Of a stretch of 64,000 bases of DNA, positions 1-8,455 are shown piece after piece (positions within the stretch are counted from its first letter, which is position 1; every line of letters begins with the position of its first letter). The translations under genes were made by a program, and so were the position numbers. The stretch spans positions 1,612,001-1,676,000 of the forward strand of contig NZ_CP021874.1 of assembly GCF_002197645.1 (NCBI RefSeq). Reading direction: 5' to 3'. The DNA comes from Enterococcus wangshanyuanii (GTDB lineage Bacteria; Bacillota; Bacilli; Lactobacillales; Enterococcaceae). The notes beneath the pieces were generated by a model. That model was given only the letters and a program-made list of their open reading frames with translations. It made no database searches and was not told the origin of the DNA.

Positions 1-379
1 AATGGTACATACACTCAGCAAATAAGGACTTCCCTGTACCGGTTTCTCCGAAAATAATGGTATGCAATCCGCGTGGCGGGTACAAAATGGCGGCTTTGGC
101 TTGTTGGATACTGACTTTTAATGAATCATTGGCACCAACTAAATTGTCAAAGGTCACTTCACTGGAACTATCGACATGAACTTTCTCTTCTTCTACAGCA
201 ATGGAATAGATGACTGGACGTCCGTCACTTTTAATGATTTTACGTTCTTTGTATAATTCACTCAAATAACGGCTGGCATTACTGCGATCGATCATCAATT
301 CTTCAGCAACATCCGCTGCTGTCATTCCCTGTTTTTTTGATTCTAATACTGAAAGAATTTCATCTTTTCTAGACTTCAT
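1..379 (-). CDS. Sigma-54-type transcriptional activator, N-terminal part (runs off the window)
   Basis: Only the first ~126 residues are visible; the gene continues past the left edge. Residues 1-60 look like a winged helix-turn-helix (AADVAEEL...DRSNASRYL). After a linker comes a Walker A motif GETGTGKS at about residues 111-118, preceded by TIIF, as in the AAA+ sigma-54 interaction domain. This layout, with the HTH at the N terminus, is that of LevR-type Firmicutes regulators, which activate sigma-54 promoters of PTS sugar operons and usually carry PRD and EIIA domains downstream; those would lie outside the window. The start is ATG at 379 behind AGGAGG. It follows the helicase gene by 36 bp and may be read with it. 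The controlled sugar system cannot be told from here. Confidence 0.8.
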   Translation of the reverse strand, partial: MKSRKDEILSVLESKKQGMTAADVAEELMIDRSNASRYLSELYKERKIIKSDGRPVIYSIAVEEEKVHVDSSSEVTFDNLVGANDSLKVSIQQAKAAILYPPRGLHTIIFGETGTGKSLFAECMYH

Positions 380-415
380 GGATATCCTCCTTAAATCAGG
401 ACCTTTACGAACGTG

Positions 416-1693
416 CTATTTTTTCTCTGGGGAAGGTTTACGTCTAGCCCCTTTATTCTTAGAATTTTTAGGTCTTTTTTTTGATTTTTCTTTCGGTTTT
501 TCTTTTCGTTGTTCGACCAGCGCTTTTTTAGGGCGTTCATTAGGCGTTGGTTTTTCTTCAGTCACATTTTTTTCTTTTCTAGTCAGGTGTAAGGCACCTT
601 CATAGAGGAAAATTTCTTGTGTTGTCAAACCAATTTTCTTCAATATCCGTTGATAATCTCTCTTCGTTGCATCATTGACGAATGTAATGACTGTGCCAGA
701 TGCACCCATTCTTCCTACGCGACCAGATCTGTGAATATAACTTTCCTCAGATAAGGGAACATCGGTGTTAACAACATACGGTACTGCTTCAAAGTCTAAC
801 CCTCTGGCAGCAATATCTGTGGTTAAAAGCATGACCGCTTTTTTACCTGCAAACTGGTCGATCGCTAATTTGCGTAAGGCTTTATTTTGATCAGAAGCTA
901 AACTAACAACAGGTAGCCCTTCATAGATCAATTTTTCTTCTACAACGCCTAAATCGGCCACTTGATTAAAGAAGACCATACCACGAAAATCTGATGTATA
1001 AGACAAACTTCTCAAATATGCACTTTTCTTTCGCGGAGATAGGTTCATGTAATAATGATTGACTGTTCCAGCAGAATGATCTTCGTCCGTCACATCGATG
1101 ATCGTCAGCTGCTCTGCTAGTTTCTGTGCTTCTTCAGTTACTCGATCCGCTGTCGCAGAATAAAAGACAAGCTGAAAATCAGTCGGTGCACTCGTCAAAA
1201 TCTGTTTAGTCAAATTCAATTCTTTTTCATGAAAAAGCTGATCGACCTCATCCATTACGATTGTTTGTAGTAAATGGCTTTTGATTTTTTTAGCTTTGAT
1301 CAGCTCCAGCACTCGGCCTGGTGTTCCTACCAAAATTTCTGGTTTCTTTTTTAGTTTTTCAACTTGTCGGCTGACGTTGGCACCACCGATCAGCAGTTGT
1401 GTTTTCAATTGGAGCAAGGAGGCCCAATCACGTGCGACTTGGCTGATTTGCATTGCTAATTCCTGAGATGGAGCTAAAATCAATAATTGACTGCCTTGAT
1501 CTTTTTCTACATTTAAAAGGAGCGGTAACACATAAGCTAATGTTTTACCTGAGCCTGTTGGCGAAATGCCTAACACATTTTGCTTTTCTTTTAGCGGCTC
1601 AAAGCTTCTTTCTTGAATGATCGACGGCTCGCTAAAACCAGAAGCTTGCCAATGTTCTTGCCAAGCTTCTGGTGTATTCTGGATAAATGTCAT
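416..1693 (-). CDS. DEAD-box family ATP-dependent RNA helicase with DEVD motif
   Basis: A 425-residue superfamily 2 RNA helicase. Visible motifs are Q-like region (PSIIQERSF), motif I SPTGSGKT, Ia APSQELA, Ib GTPGR, motif II DEVD, motif III SAT, and motif VI HRSGRVGR. The core takes about 370 residues, followed by a very basic, low-complexity tail of Lys, Arg, Pro and Glu, which in this family gives non-specific RNA contact. Bacterial members unwind short RNA duplexes in ribosome assembly and mRNA decay. Its size is nearer to the short B. subtilis YfmL type than to CshA. Motif II reads DEVD rather than DEAD, a substitution that keeps both acidic residues. ATG is at 1693 after a purine-rich site. 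Which helicase subfamily it belongs to is not certain. Confidence 0.9.
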   Translation of the reverse strand: MTFIQNTPEAWQEHWQASGFSEPSIIQERSFEPLKEKQNVLGISPTGSGKTLAYVLPLLLNVEKDQGSQLLILAPSQELAMQISQVARDWASLLQLKTQLLIGGANVSRQVEKLKKKPEILVGTPGRVLELIKAKKIKSHLLQTIVMDEVDQLFHEKELNLTKQILTSAPTDFQLVFYSATADRVTEEAQKLAEQLTIIDVTDEDHSAGTVNHYYMNLSPRKKSAYLRSLSYTSDFRGMVFFNQVADLGVVEEKLIYEGLPVVSLASDQNKALRKLAIDQFAGKKAVMLLTTDIAARGLDFEAVPYVVNTDVPLSEESYIHRSGRVGRMGASGTVITFVNDATKRDYQRILKKIGLTTQEIFLYEGALHLTRKEKNVTEEKPTPNERPKKALVEQRKEKPKEKSKKRPKNSKNKGARRKPSPEKK

Positions 1694-1719
1694 AATGATC
1701 CTTTCTTCTTTAAACTAAT

Positions 1720-2721
1720 TTATTCTTTATCTGCATCAAAAACGATGCCGGCACTTTTTCTTAAGGTTGTTAATACTTTATTGACATTGCGGGATAATTC
1801 GACCCATTCTTCATAACGGACGCCTTGAACTGGATCGTTGGGATTTTCGAGAACATCTGCAAAATCGTGTGCTTCTTCGATCATTGGATTTTCTTCTGTC
1901 GTAATCGAGAGGATGTCTCTTTCTTGGTGGTTACGATCATGAAATTCAGCTTTACTGATTGCATTCACACTATCTAAGATCAATGTGCCGCCTTCAAAAT
2001 AAATTTCAGAATCTAAGAAGGCATCAGCATTCTTCCCTGTTTGCAGCGTCACATCAAACAAATCGTAACGTAGAATCGCTGTACCCATACCGTCAACTCC
2101 TGTCGGCAGCTTACGAGCAAAATAATGACTTTCATTCGGTAAACCAAACCAGCCAACTGCCGCATAAACAAGATACACGCCTAAATCAGCGATTGCTCCG
2201 CCAGAAAAATGCGGAGAAAAGATATTTGGTTCTTGTCCAGCCAATACTTGGTCATAACGGGAAGAGTATTTCATATAGGTAAAGTTTGCACCCATGATTT
2301 GGTTTTTAAGCGGTAATAGGTCTGCAATTTTCTTGAAGCTTTTTTCATGAACATTTCGAGCAGCTTCAAAGAAAAAGACCTTTTGTTGATTCGCTAATTC
2401 AATGATTTCAGCCATTTCTTCTGGTGTAGAAAAGGCTGGTTTTTCGACGATCACATTTTTCCCTGCTAAAATTCCTTGTTTTGCTTGTTCAAAATGTAGG
2501 GAATTTGGTGAAGCAATATAGACGGTATCCATGTGTGCGATACCGAAGAACGTTTTCAGATCAGTCGCGTACTCTACATCACCGTACTCTTCTCCAAATT
2601 TTTGTGCCGTTTCTAATTTGCGTGAATAAACCGCTGTTAAATCGTAACGGTTTGTTTCCAATGCTGCTTTGACAAATTGATGGCTTATCCAGTTTGTTCC
2701 AATAATACCTAAGTGAATCAT
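1720..2721 (-). CDS. Gfo/Idh/MocA family NAD(P)-dependent oxidoreductase
   Basis: A protein of about 333 residues with an N-terminal Rossmann fold (HLGIIGTNW, a GxxGxxx-type dinucleotide loop) and the family signature EKPAFSTPEE around residues 90-100, in which the EKP lysine is catalytic. Members oxidise or reduce sugars and polyols, or act as dihydrodiol or inositol dehydrogenases; the substrate cannot be named from sequence. I chose ATG at 2721, 6 nt after AAAGGTGAGGG, rather than the in-frame GTG at 2733, because that GTG is part of the ribosome binding site. The site overlaps the stop codon of sfsA, so the two genes are probably translated from one message. Confidence 0.88.
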   Translation of the reverse strand: MIHLGIIGTNWISHQFVKAALETNRYDLTAVYSRKLETAQKFGEEYGDVEYATDLKTFFGIAHMDTVYIASPNSLHFEQAKQGILAGKNVIVEKPAFSTPEEMAEIIELANQQKVFFFEAARNVHEKSFKKIADLLPLKNQIMGANFTYMKYSSRYDQVLAGQEPNIFSPHFSGGAIADLGVYLVYAAVGWFGLPNESHYFARKLPTGVDGMGTAILRYDLFDVTLQTGKNADAFLDSEIYFEGGTLILDSVNAISKAEFHDRNHQERDILSITTEENPMIEEAHDFADVLENPNDPVQGVRYEEWVELSRNVNKVLTTLRKSAGIVFDADKE

Positions 2722-2729
2722 CTTTACCC

Positions 2730-3470
2730 TCACCTTTCTGAATTTGGATCTTCAAACTTTTTCGTTACATCAAATGGAACTTGATGCGCTACTGCTATTG
2801 TATCAGGAGTAACACGACAATTGTAAGCAATGACGCTTAGACCTTGTGTTTGCCCTAATAAAATCATTTCTGCTAATGCCGGCTGCATCGCTGTATGGAT
2901 CGTTGCTTCTTGAACTTTTTCAAACTGAACGATAAACAAAACATAGCTTTGATAGCCTTCTTTGTGTGCCTCGATCAGCTCCGTCACGTGCTTTAAGCCG
3001 CGAAGCGTTGGTGCATCAGGAAAAGCACCGATTTCTTGATTTTCTAACGTCATTCCTTTGACCTCGACAAATGCTTGATTGCCTGTATCTGTCTCTATTA
3101 ATATATCAAACTGTGAATGAGCGAAGCGTTTTTCTCGCTTGACAGAAATGATCTTTCCTTTAAGCTCAGGCAAAATAATCGTTCCATCTAGAATCGCCTG
3201 GCTTGCTAAAGCGTTAGGAACCTGACTATCGATATTAAACCATGCCTCTTTTTTCTTGACTGCAATCAGATCATAGGCTGTTTTTCTTTTAGGAGATGGC
3301 TGATAAGACAAGGCAACTTCCACCTCTGGATAAAACAACTCTTTACAGCGACCTGTATTCTTGACATGAACAGTGACTATCTCCCCTGTCGCCTGTATTC
3401 TGCAAGTTGCAATGAAGCGGTTTGGTCTGTCAATAAAATGTGCTAGATGCACGTTAGGATATGTAATCAT
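2730..3470 (-). CDS. sfsA: DNA/RNA nuclease SfsA (sugar fermentation stimulation protein)
   Basis: A 246-residue protein matching SfsA over its length. The N-terminal part is an OB-like nucleic-acid-binding region (FIDRPNRFIATCR...VHVKNTGRCKEL). The C-terminal part is a PD-(D/E)XK-like nuclease core with FDILIET and FVEVKGMTL, where the D...E.K residues are the expected catalytic ones. E. coli SfsA was first described as a stimulator of maltose metabolism and later as a nuclease; its physiological role is unclear. ATG lies at 3470 and a good promoter lies 26 bp upstream. The stop codon is embedded in the Shine-Dalgarno site of the following oxidoreductase gene. Confidence 0.93.
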   Translation of the reverse strand: MITYPNVHLAHFIDRPNRFIATCRIQATGEIVTVHVKNTGRCKELFYPEVEVALSYQPSPKRKTAYDLIAVKKKEAWFNIDSQVPNALASQAILDGTIILPELKGKIISVKREKRFAHSQFDILIETDTGNQAFVEVKGMTLENQEIGAFPDAPTLRGLKHVTELIEAHKEGYQSYVLFIVQFEKVQEATIHTAMQPALAEMILLGQTQGLSVIAYNCRVTPDTIAVAHQVPFDVTKKFEDPNSER

Positions 3471-3495
3471 TGTAACACCCTTTCCTCAAAACAAT

Positions 3496-3525
3496 ACCAT
3501 ATTTTGAACGAAAAAGCATTGTCAA
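3496..3525 (-). promoter_or_regulatory. Sigma-A promoter of sfsA
   Basis: On the minus strand there is a perfect -35 TTGACA (3520-3525), an 18-bp spacer and -10 TATGGT (3496-3501), placed just before the sfsA start. It is the only good promoter-like sequence in this divergent gap. Confidence 0.6.
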
Positions 3526-3640
3526 ACTTTTCATTCAATCCCTGAGGACAAGACTTCATTAAGTTTTTTTATAGGAAAAGATTTTCCAATAGTTTGTTCT
3601 TGTTTTTCGTGCTATGATTGACTTAGAGGAGATTGATACT

Positions 3641-4015
3641 ATGAAAAAACACTGGTCATTATTTTTAGGCGCATCACTTATTACTGGAATCGCAGGCTCG
3701 TTGTTTTTGAAAAAGCAACAAGAAAAACAACAAACTAGCACTAGTATTCCTAATTTATATAAAAGTTATATCGGTAGATGGTGGTTCGTCAACAAACAAA
3801 AAGCAATACAGCATACATTGAGTATCGAAGAAGATTTACAAATCAGCATTGATGGAAAAAATGTAAATTATAGCTTGATCGAATTAACAAGTAAGCGCTT
3901 AGTTGCCCAAGATGAATATGGGTATCATTTGATCGTCCAATGCATCAATGATGAGCCTGCGTCTTTGTATGATGAAGCGGATGATGCGACGTATGTTTTA
4001 GAGTCAGCATCTTAG
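3641..4015 (+). CDS. DUF4828-type small membrane-anchored protein
   Basis: A 124-residue protein starting at ATG 3641 with GAGGAG 9 nt upstream; an upstream in-frame ATG at 3614 precedes this ribosome binding site and is rejected. Residues 5-22 form one hydrophobic segment (LFLGASLITGIAGSLFL), followed by a Lys/Gln-rich stretch and a small beta-rich domain (YIGRWWF...DGKNVNYSLIEL...DEYGYHLIVQC). I recognise this pattern as the DUF4828 family of enterococci and lactobacilli, whose function is unknown. The domain probably lies on one face of the membrane, tethered by the N-terminal helix. The gene stands alone and ends in a strong terminator. Confidence 0.65.
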   Translation: MKKHWSLFLGASLITGIAGSLFLKKQQEKQQTSTSIPNLYKSYIGRWWFVNKQKAIQHTLSIEEDLQISIDGKNVNYSLIELTSKRLVAQDEYGYHLIVQCINDEPASLYDEADDATYVLESAS

Positions 4016-4054
4016 GTGGAAACAAAATCAGTACAGCATTGCTACTTTGATTGT

Positions 4055-4105
4055 AAAAGCCTCATAACGTTGTACATCAAAATGACAACGTTGTGAGGCT
4101 TTTTA
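4055..4105 (+). terminator. Intrinsic terminator after the DUF4828 gene
   Basis: A 19-bp stem, with AAAAGCCTCATAACGTTGT pairing to its reverse complement with one G-T pair, an 11-nt loop, then TTTTTATTT. It is A-rich on the other side, so it may also stop transcription coming from the right. Confidence 0.85.
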
Positions 4106-4231
4106 TTTGTTACTGACAGAATAAGATCCCAAAAACAGAAAAAAGAGCACCTGATGATTTATTTCTATTTCACTTCTGGTTATCTAACCCCAGATTAGCA
4201 TTACGCAAAAAGAGAGAACTACTTTTTTTCT

Positions 4232-5098
4232 CTATCTCTTTTTCTCTGCAATCACACAGATCGTCTCGCTTTGTTCTGTATATTTATTTCCACAGACATC
4301 GGCATAATAAGTAACGATTTCAAAAGAGGCTTCTTCTAATTCACTTGTGATTTTTTGTAAATCAAAATATTGATGCCAAATATTAAAGTTCATTATCGTG
4401 TCGTCTTCTTTCAACAGAATCGTCTGTTCCAAAGTAACACCATGATCGTATTTTTTATTTCTTGTTACCACAACATGTTTACCCGTTGACCAAAAACCAT
4501 CACTATCATGAAGTGTCCAACTGTTTTCAGATTGAAAATTAGTTAGTTTTTGTAGTGAAAAAACATCTAAAATCAACTTTCCTCCACGTTTTAAAGAAGT
4601 ATAGATATTTTCAAACAATAATTTTCGGTCCTCTGGCGATAACGCACCATAATCACAATAAATAAGTAAAGCTAAATCATACTGCTCCTGTTCTTTCCAC
4701 GAAAGATAACTTTCACATCTATAATCGATGGTCAAGCCCTGCTCTTCAGCAGCTGATCTTGCATAATCAATTGAATTTTTAGAGAAATCGATCGCAGTCA
4801 CATCGTACTTCTTTTTTGCTAAACGTTCTGGATAAAGTCCAGGTCCACAACTTAAATCAATGACTCTCTTAAACTCAGCAACTGGAACAACTTCATTTAG
4901 CCAGTCAACTGATCGATTAATCACCGAAAGTTTTCTGCTTGCGCCATCATTCGTCTGATCTAAATGAGCTTTTAATAGCTGCTTGGAAATATAGGGATCT
5001 AGCCAAAATTCTCGTTCACTTTTTTCATATTGTTTAGGTTCATTAAAGTAATCAACTATTTGCTTTTCTGGCATTAGTACTACACTCTTTTCTTTCAT
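4232..5098 (-). CDS. Class I SAM-dependent methyltransferase
   Basis: A 288-residue protein with the class I methyltransferase fold. Motif I is RVIDLSCGPGLYPE at about residues 79-92, where ligand glycines sit as DxSCGPG; post-I is DVTAIDFSKNSIDYA; motif IV is LLIYCDYGALS; and GGKLILDVFS follows a later strand. The first 75 residues are an extra N-terminal region (DYFNEP...WLDPYISKQLL) often seen in methyltransferases of unknown substrate. It lies 52 bp after hisE in the same direction, but without a clear ribosome binding site at the first ATG; ATG at 5074 is an alternative. No sign shows that it takes part in histidine synthesis. Its substrate is unknown. Confidence 0.8.
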   Translation of the reverse strand: MKEKSVVLMPEKQIVDYFNEPKQYEKSEREFWLDPYISKQLLKAHLDQTNDGASRKLSVINRSVDWLNEVVPVAEFKRVIDLSCGPGLYPERLAKKKYDVTAIDFSKNSIDYARSAAEEQGLTIDYRCESYLSWKEQEQYDLALLIYCDYGALSPEDRKLLFENIYTSLKRGGKLILDVFSLQKLTNFQSENSWTLHDSDGFWSTGKHVVVTRNKKYDHGVTLEQTILLKEDDTIMNFNIWHQYFDLQKITSELEEASFEIVTYYADVCGNKYTEQSETICVIAEKKR

Positions 5099-5150
5099 CT
5101 TTTTTTAATAGCATACACTCAAAAAAATTCTGCTATATGAGTAATTATTC

Positions 5151-5462
5151 TTAAAGCCTGTCGATTGGTTTTCTCTCTTCAGTCTTACTTAACAGACCCT
5201 CTCGGCTTTTTAATTCTTGTTCAATGGCTTTTAATGGAATTTCCTTTTCTGCCAGTAAGACTAGCATGTGATAAATCAAATCTGAGGTTTCTGCAATTAA
5301 TTCTGCTTGATCATTTTTTGCTGCAATGACCACCTCAGTTGCTTCTTCTCCAACTTTTTTGAGAATCTTATCTAAACCTTGATCAAATAAATAATTTGTA
5401 TATGAGCCAGTTTTGGGTTCTTTTTTTCGTAAAAGAATTTCTTCATATAATTGTTCGATCAT
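5151..5462 (-). CDS. hisE: Phosphoribosyl-ATP pyrophosphatase
   Basis: A 103-residue monofunctional HisE, which hydrolyses phosphoribosyl-ATP to phosphoribosyl-AMP and pyrophosphate, the second step of histidine synthesis. The MazG-like core is visible as GLDKILKKVGEEATEVVIAA with the metal-binding E..E pattern and DLIYHMLVLL. It is the last his gene of the operon, separated from hisI by about 13 bp. Two ATG codons stand in tandem behind AAAGGAG; I take the second (5462) for spacing. In many bacteria hisI and hisE are fused; here they are separate, as in lactococci. Confidence 0.95.
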   Translation of the reverse strand: MIEQLYEEILLRKKEPKTGSYTNYLFDQGLDKILKKVGEEATEVVIAAKNDQAELIAETSDLIYHMLVLLAEKEIPLKAIEQELKSREGLLSKTEERKPIDRL

Positions 5463-5475
5463 CATTATGCTCCTT

Positions 5476-5781
5476 TCAACGAATCACATTATAAAAACAG
5501 CTATGAGCGCCTGTATGACAAGCAGGTCCGGTCTGTTCTACAGTGATCAACAATGTATCTTGATCGCAATCCAGTACGATTCCTTTGACCTTTTGCTGAT
5601 GTCCGCTTGTCTCACCTTTGTTCCATAGCTTTTGCCGCGAACGAGAATAGAACCAAGTCGTTCTGGTTTCAAGTGTTTTCTGGTAACTTTCTTCATTCAT
5701 GTAGGCCAGCATTAAAATATCCTTGCTGCTTTCTTCAACAATGATTGCTGGGACTAATCCTTTAGAAAAATCCGGCTTCAT
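5476..5781 (-). CDS. hisI: Phosphoribosyl-AMP cyclohydrolase
   Basis: A 101-residue HisI, opening the adenine ring of phosphoribosyl-AMP, the third step. Family signatures are seen: [34 protein letters not shown], the metal site DCDQDTLL and the zinc-binding cysteines in [13 protein letters not shown]. Its ATG overlaps the TGA of hisF (ATGA), so the two are translationally coupled; the site GGAGGTG lies in the hisF 3' end. Confidence 0.96.
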   Translation of the reverse strand: MKPDFSKGLVPAIIVEESSKDILMLAYMNEESYQKTLETRTTWFYSRSRQKLWNKGETSGHQQKVKGIVLDCDQDTLLITVEQTGPACHTGAHSCFYNVIR

Positions 5782-6533
5782 CGGCGCACCTCCACTCCAT
5801 TGTCTCTTAGTGTTTCTTTTAAGGTTGGTATTTTGACCTCACCGTAATGGAAAATACTTGCAGCTAAAGCTGCTGAAACTGTAGTCTCTTTAAAGACTTC
5901 TACAATATCTTCAGCATCTCCACAGCCGCCAGAAGCGATGACAGGAACATTAACAGCTTCACAAATCGCTTGATTTAAAGCAAGATCATAGCCTTTTTTA
6001 GTACCATCCGCATCCATACTTGTCAGTAAAATTTCTCCGGCACCTAAAGCAACTGCCTTTTTAGCCCAGTCTACCGCATCCAATCCAGTATCCTCACGAC
6101 CACCCTTTACAAAAACATGCCAAGCATCTCCGTTTTTTTTCGCATCGATCGCCACTACGATGCACTGAGAGCCGAATTTTTCAGCCCCTTCTTGAATCAA
6201 AGCAGGCCGACTGATCGCTGCTGAATTAAGAGATATTTTATCAGCACCTGCTTGTAGTAGCTGTTTCATGTCTGAAACGGAGCGAATTCCCCCGCCAACT
6301 GTTAAAGGGATAAATACTTCGGCTGCTGTTCTTTCCACAACATCGACCATCGTTTTCCGTTCATCACTAGTAGCCGTGATATCTAAAAAGACAAGTTCAT
6401 CTGCCCCTTGGTCATTGTATACTCTGGCAATATCAACTGGATCGCCAACATCTTTAAGATCAACAAAATTGATCCCTTTTACCACTCGTCCGTCAGTTAC
6501 ATCCAAGCAAGGGATGATTCGTTTAGTCAGCAC
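5778..6533 (-). CDS. hisF: Imidazole glycerol phosphate synthase, cyclase subunit
   Basis: A 251-residue (beta/alpha)8 barrel. The N terminus [11 protein letters not shown] carries the first catalytic aspartate, DITATSDER follows, and the second catalytic aspartate is in [11 protein letters not shown]. It uses ammonia from HisH to close the imidazole ring, making imidazole glycerol phosphate and AICAR. It starts with GTG at 6533 behind GGAGGTG and overlaps the end of hisA by 11 bp. The hisH-A-F-I order keeps the two synthase subunits in the same coupled block. Confidence 0.97.
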   Translation of the reverse strand: MLTKRIIPCLDVTDGRVVKGINFVDLKDVGDPVDIARVYNDQGADELVFLDITATSDERKTMVDVVERTAAEVFIPLTVGGGIRSVSDMKQLLQAGADKISLNSAAISRPALIQEGAEKFGSQCIVVAIDAKKNGDAWHVFVKGGREDTGLDAVDWAKKAVALGAGEILLTSMDADGTKKGYDLALNQAICEAVNVPVIASGGCGDAEDIVEVFKETTVSAALAASIFHYGEVKIPTLKETLRDNGVEVRR

Positions 6534-7248
6534 TATTTTCCACCTCCAGCATGTCTGTCAATGTGATCGCCCCATTATAAAATGCTTTTCCCACAATTGC
6601 TCCGTAAAGATCCAACTCTGCTAAATCAGTCAAATCTTTTTTACAACTCACACCGCCGGAAGCAATAAGCTTCATCTGCGGCACTGCTTTTTTTAGTTCT
6701 TGGTAGTGTTCGAGCGTTGGTCCTGTCAAGGTGCCATCTTTTGCGATGTCGGTGTAAATGATCGTCTGAACACCGATTGCAGCCATTTCTTTTGCTAATT
6801 GTAAATAGTCTGTTTCACTGACATCCAGCCAGCCGCTGACTGCAACTCGCCCTTCTTTCGCATCGATCCCTACTGCAATTTTATCGCCATACTTTTCAAC
6901 CGCTGATTTGACTAAGTCTGGATCAGTCAATGCAGCAGATCCAATGATCATTCGATCGATCCCTAGCGCTGCATACTCATCAATTTGCTGTAATGTCCGA
7001 ATACCTCCGCCAACTTCAATTTTGATCCCTGTGCTTTCTTTCATTTGCTGAATCAATGAAGCATTTGCAGCCTGTCCCAATAATGCCCCGTCCAAATCCA
7101 CGACGTGGATCATCGGGATACCAGCCTTGTGAAATTCGTTGACTTGAGCTAATGGGTCTTCATTTACGATCGTTTTCTTTGAAAAATCTCCCTGGACTAA
7201 CCGAACTGCTTTTCCTTCACGAATATCAATCGCTGGTAATACGTGCAT
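6523..7248 (-). CDS. hisA: Phosphoribosylformimino-AICAR ribonucleotide isomerase
   Basis: About 241 residues, a half-barrel duplication relative of HisF. It isomerises ProFAR to PRFAR by an Amadori rearrangement. The start region [20 protein letters not shown] holds the first catalytic aspartate; [14 protein letters not shown] holds the second (D..KDGT). The start is ATG 7248, 9 nt after AGGAGG; TTG at 7251 is possible. It overlaps hisH by 23 bp, so the operon is tightly packed. Confidence 0.97.
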   Translation of the reverse strand: MHVLPAIDIREGKAVRLVQGDFSKKTIVNEDPLAQVNEFHKAGIPMIHVVDLDGALLGQAANASLIQQMKESTGIKIEVGGGIRTLQQIDEYAALGIDRMIIGSAALTDPDLVKSAVEKYGDKIAVGIDAKEGRVAVSGWLDVSETDYLQLAKEMAAIGVQTIIYTDIAKDGTLTGPTLEHYQELKKAVPQMKLIASGGVSCKKDLTDLAELDLYGAIVGKAFYNGAITLTDMLEVENSAD

Positions 7249-7852
7249 CAATAATAACCTCCTTAAACCCTTGTAAAATGGTCAATCCTTCATCACTACT
7301 TTTTTCCGGATGAAACTGTGTGCCAAAAATATTTCCTTTTGAAATCATCGCAGGTACTTTGATTGAGTATTGTACAAACGCATCAATGACATCCGGTTCA
7401 CAATCAGCATAATAAGAGTGAACAAAATAAACATATTTCCCATGTACTTCTTTTGTGAGTGGTGTGTCATTTATCACGACCAATTCATTCCATCCCATAT
7501 GCGGAACTGGCATTGCAGGATCTTCCGGCAGTCGCTCACAGATGCCTTCGATCAATCCTAAGCCTTCTGTAAACCCATTTTCCATACTGCCCTCTAATAA
7601 TAGCTGCATCCCTAAACATACACCTAAGATTGGCGTTCCCCGTTGAGCAGCTTCTTTGATCACGTCTACCAATCCGCGCTCTGTTAATTCCTTCATCGCT
7701 AAAGAAAAAGCACCCACACCCGGTAAAATCAGTCCTTCTGCAGCTAAAATTTCTTGTGGATCTGCAGAAATTTTATTTTCAAGTCCTACATGATTTAAGG
7801 CTTTTTGAACATTTCGTGTATTTCCCGTATCGTAATCAATGATAATGATCAT
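7226..7852 (-). CDS. hisH: Imidazole glycerol phosphate synthase, glutamine amidotransferase subunit
   Basis: A 208-residue class I glutamine amidotransferase that feeds ammonia to HisF. The nucleophile elbow is ILGVCLGMQLL (Cys near residue 79), and the His/Glu of the triad are in GTQFHPEKSSDEG. Other signatures are DYDTGN at the N terminus and GVGAFSLAM. It begins directly after the hisB stop codon. Confidence 0.97.
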   Translation of the reverse strand: MIIIIDYDTGNTRNVQKALNHVGLENKISADPQEILAAEGLILPGVGAFSLAMKELTERGLVDVIKEAAQRGTPILGVCLGMQLLLEGSMENGFTEGLGLIEGICERLPEDPAMPVPHMGWNELVVINDTPLTKEVHGKYVYFVHSYYADCEPDVIDAFVQYSIKVPAMISKGNIFGTQFHPEKSSDEGLTILQGFKEVIIDARITSD

Positions 7853-8437
7853 CTACAAAATTCCTTTCGTGGAGTTGACTCCCTGGATCTCCGGATTTTC
7901 TGTTATCGCTTCTCGTAACGCGCGACCCGTTGCTTTGAACAATGCTTCGATTTTATGATGTGTATTTTTCCCATGCAGAATTTTTAAATGTAGATTCATT
8001 TGTGTGTTGAAAGCCAGCGCCTGAAAAAATTCTTCAGTCAATTCTGTATCGAATGCGCCTAATTTAGGATTATCAAAGTCTGCATCAAACACTAAAAATG
8101 AACGGCCGCTCAAATCCAGTGAAGCCATTCCCAATGTTTCGTCCATCGGTACAAAGCTTGTTCCATAACGATTTATCCCTCTTTTATCTCCTAACGCATC
8201 CTTTATACATTGACCCAAAACAATCCCTACATCTTCTACAGTATGATGGCTGTCTACCTCCAAATCACCATTCACGTTAACTTCTAAAGAGATTCTACTG
8301 TGACGAGCAAACAATGTCAGCATGTGATCAAAAAAACCAACACCCGTTTGAATATTTACGGGTTCTTGCTGATCCAAATTCAAGCTTAATTCGATCTTTG
8401 TTTCTGCAGTGCTTCTGTTTAATGCTGCTGTTCTCAT
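7853..8437 (-). CDS. hisB: Imidazoleglycerol-phosphate dehydratase (monofunctional)
   Basis: A 194-residue IGPD that dehydrates imidazole glycerol phosphate to imidazole acetol phosphate. The manganese-binding histidine motifs are present: [24 protein letters not shown] and [14 protein letters not shown]. There is no phosphatase domain as in the E. coli bifunctional HisB, so histidinol phosphate phosphatase must come from another gene. ATG at 8437 follows AAGGAGG. Confidence 0.97.
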   Translation of the reverse strand: MRTAALNRSTAETKIELSLNLDQQEPVNIQTGVGFFDHMLTLFARHSRISLEVNVNGDLEVDSHHTVEDVGIVLGQCIKDALGDKRGINRYGTSFVPMDETLGMASLDLSGRSFLVFDADFDNPKLGAFDTELTEEFFQALAFNTQMNLHLKILHGKNTHHKIEALFKATGRALREAITENPEIQGVNSTKGIL

Positions 8438-8455
8438 ATTCTTTCCTCCTTACCT

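Noticed and set aside
4130..4230. Weak hairpin AGAGA/TCTCT after the methyltransferase gene as a terminator
   Set aside because: The stem is too short to be called with confidence.
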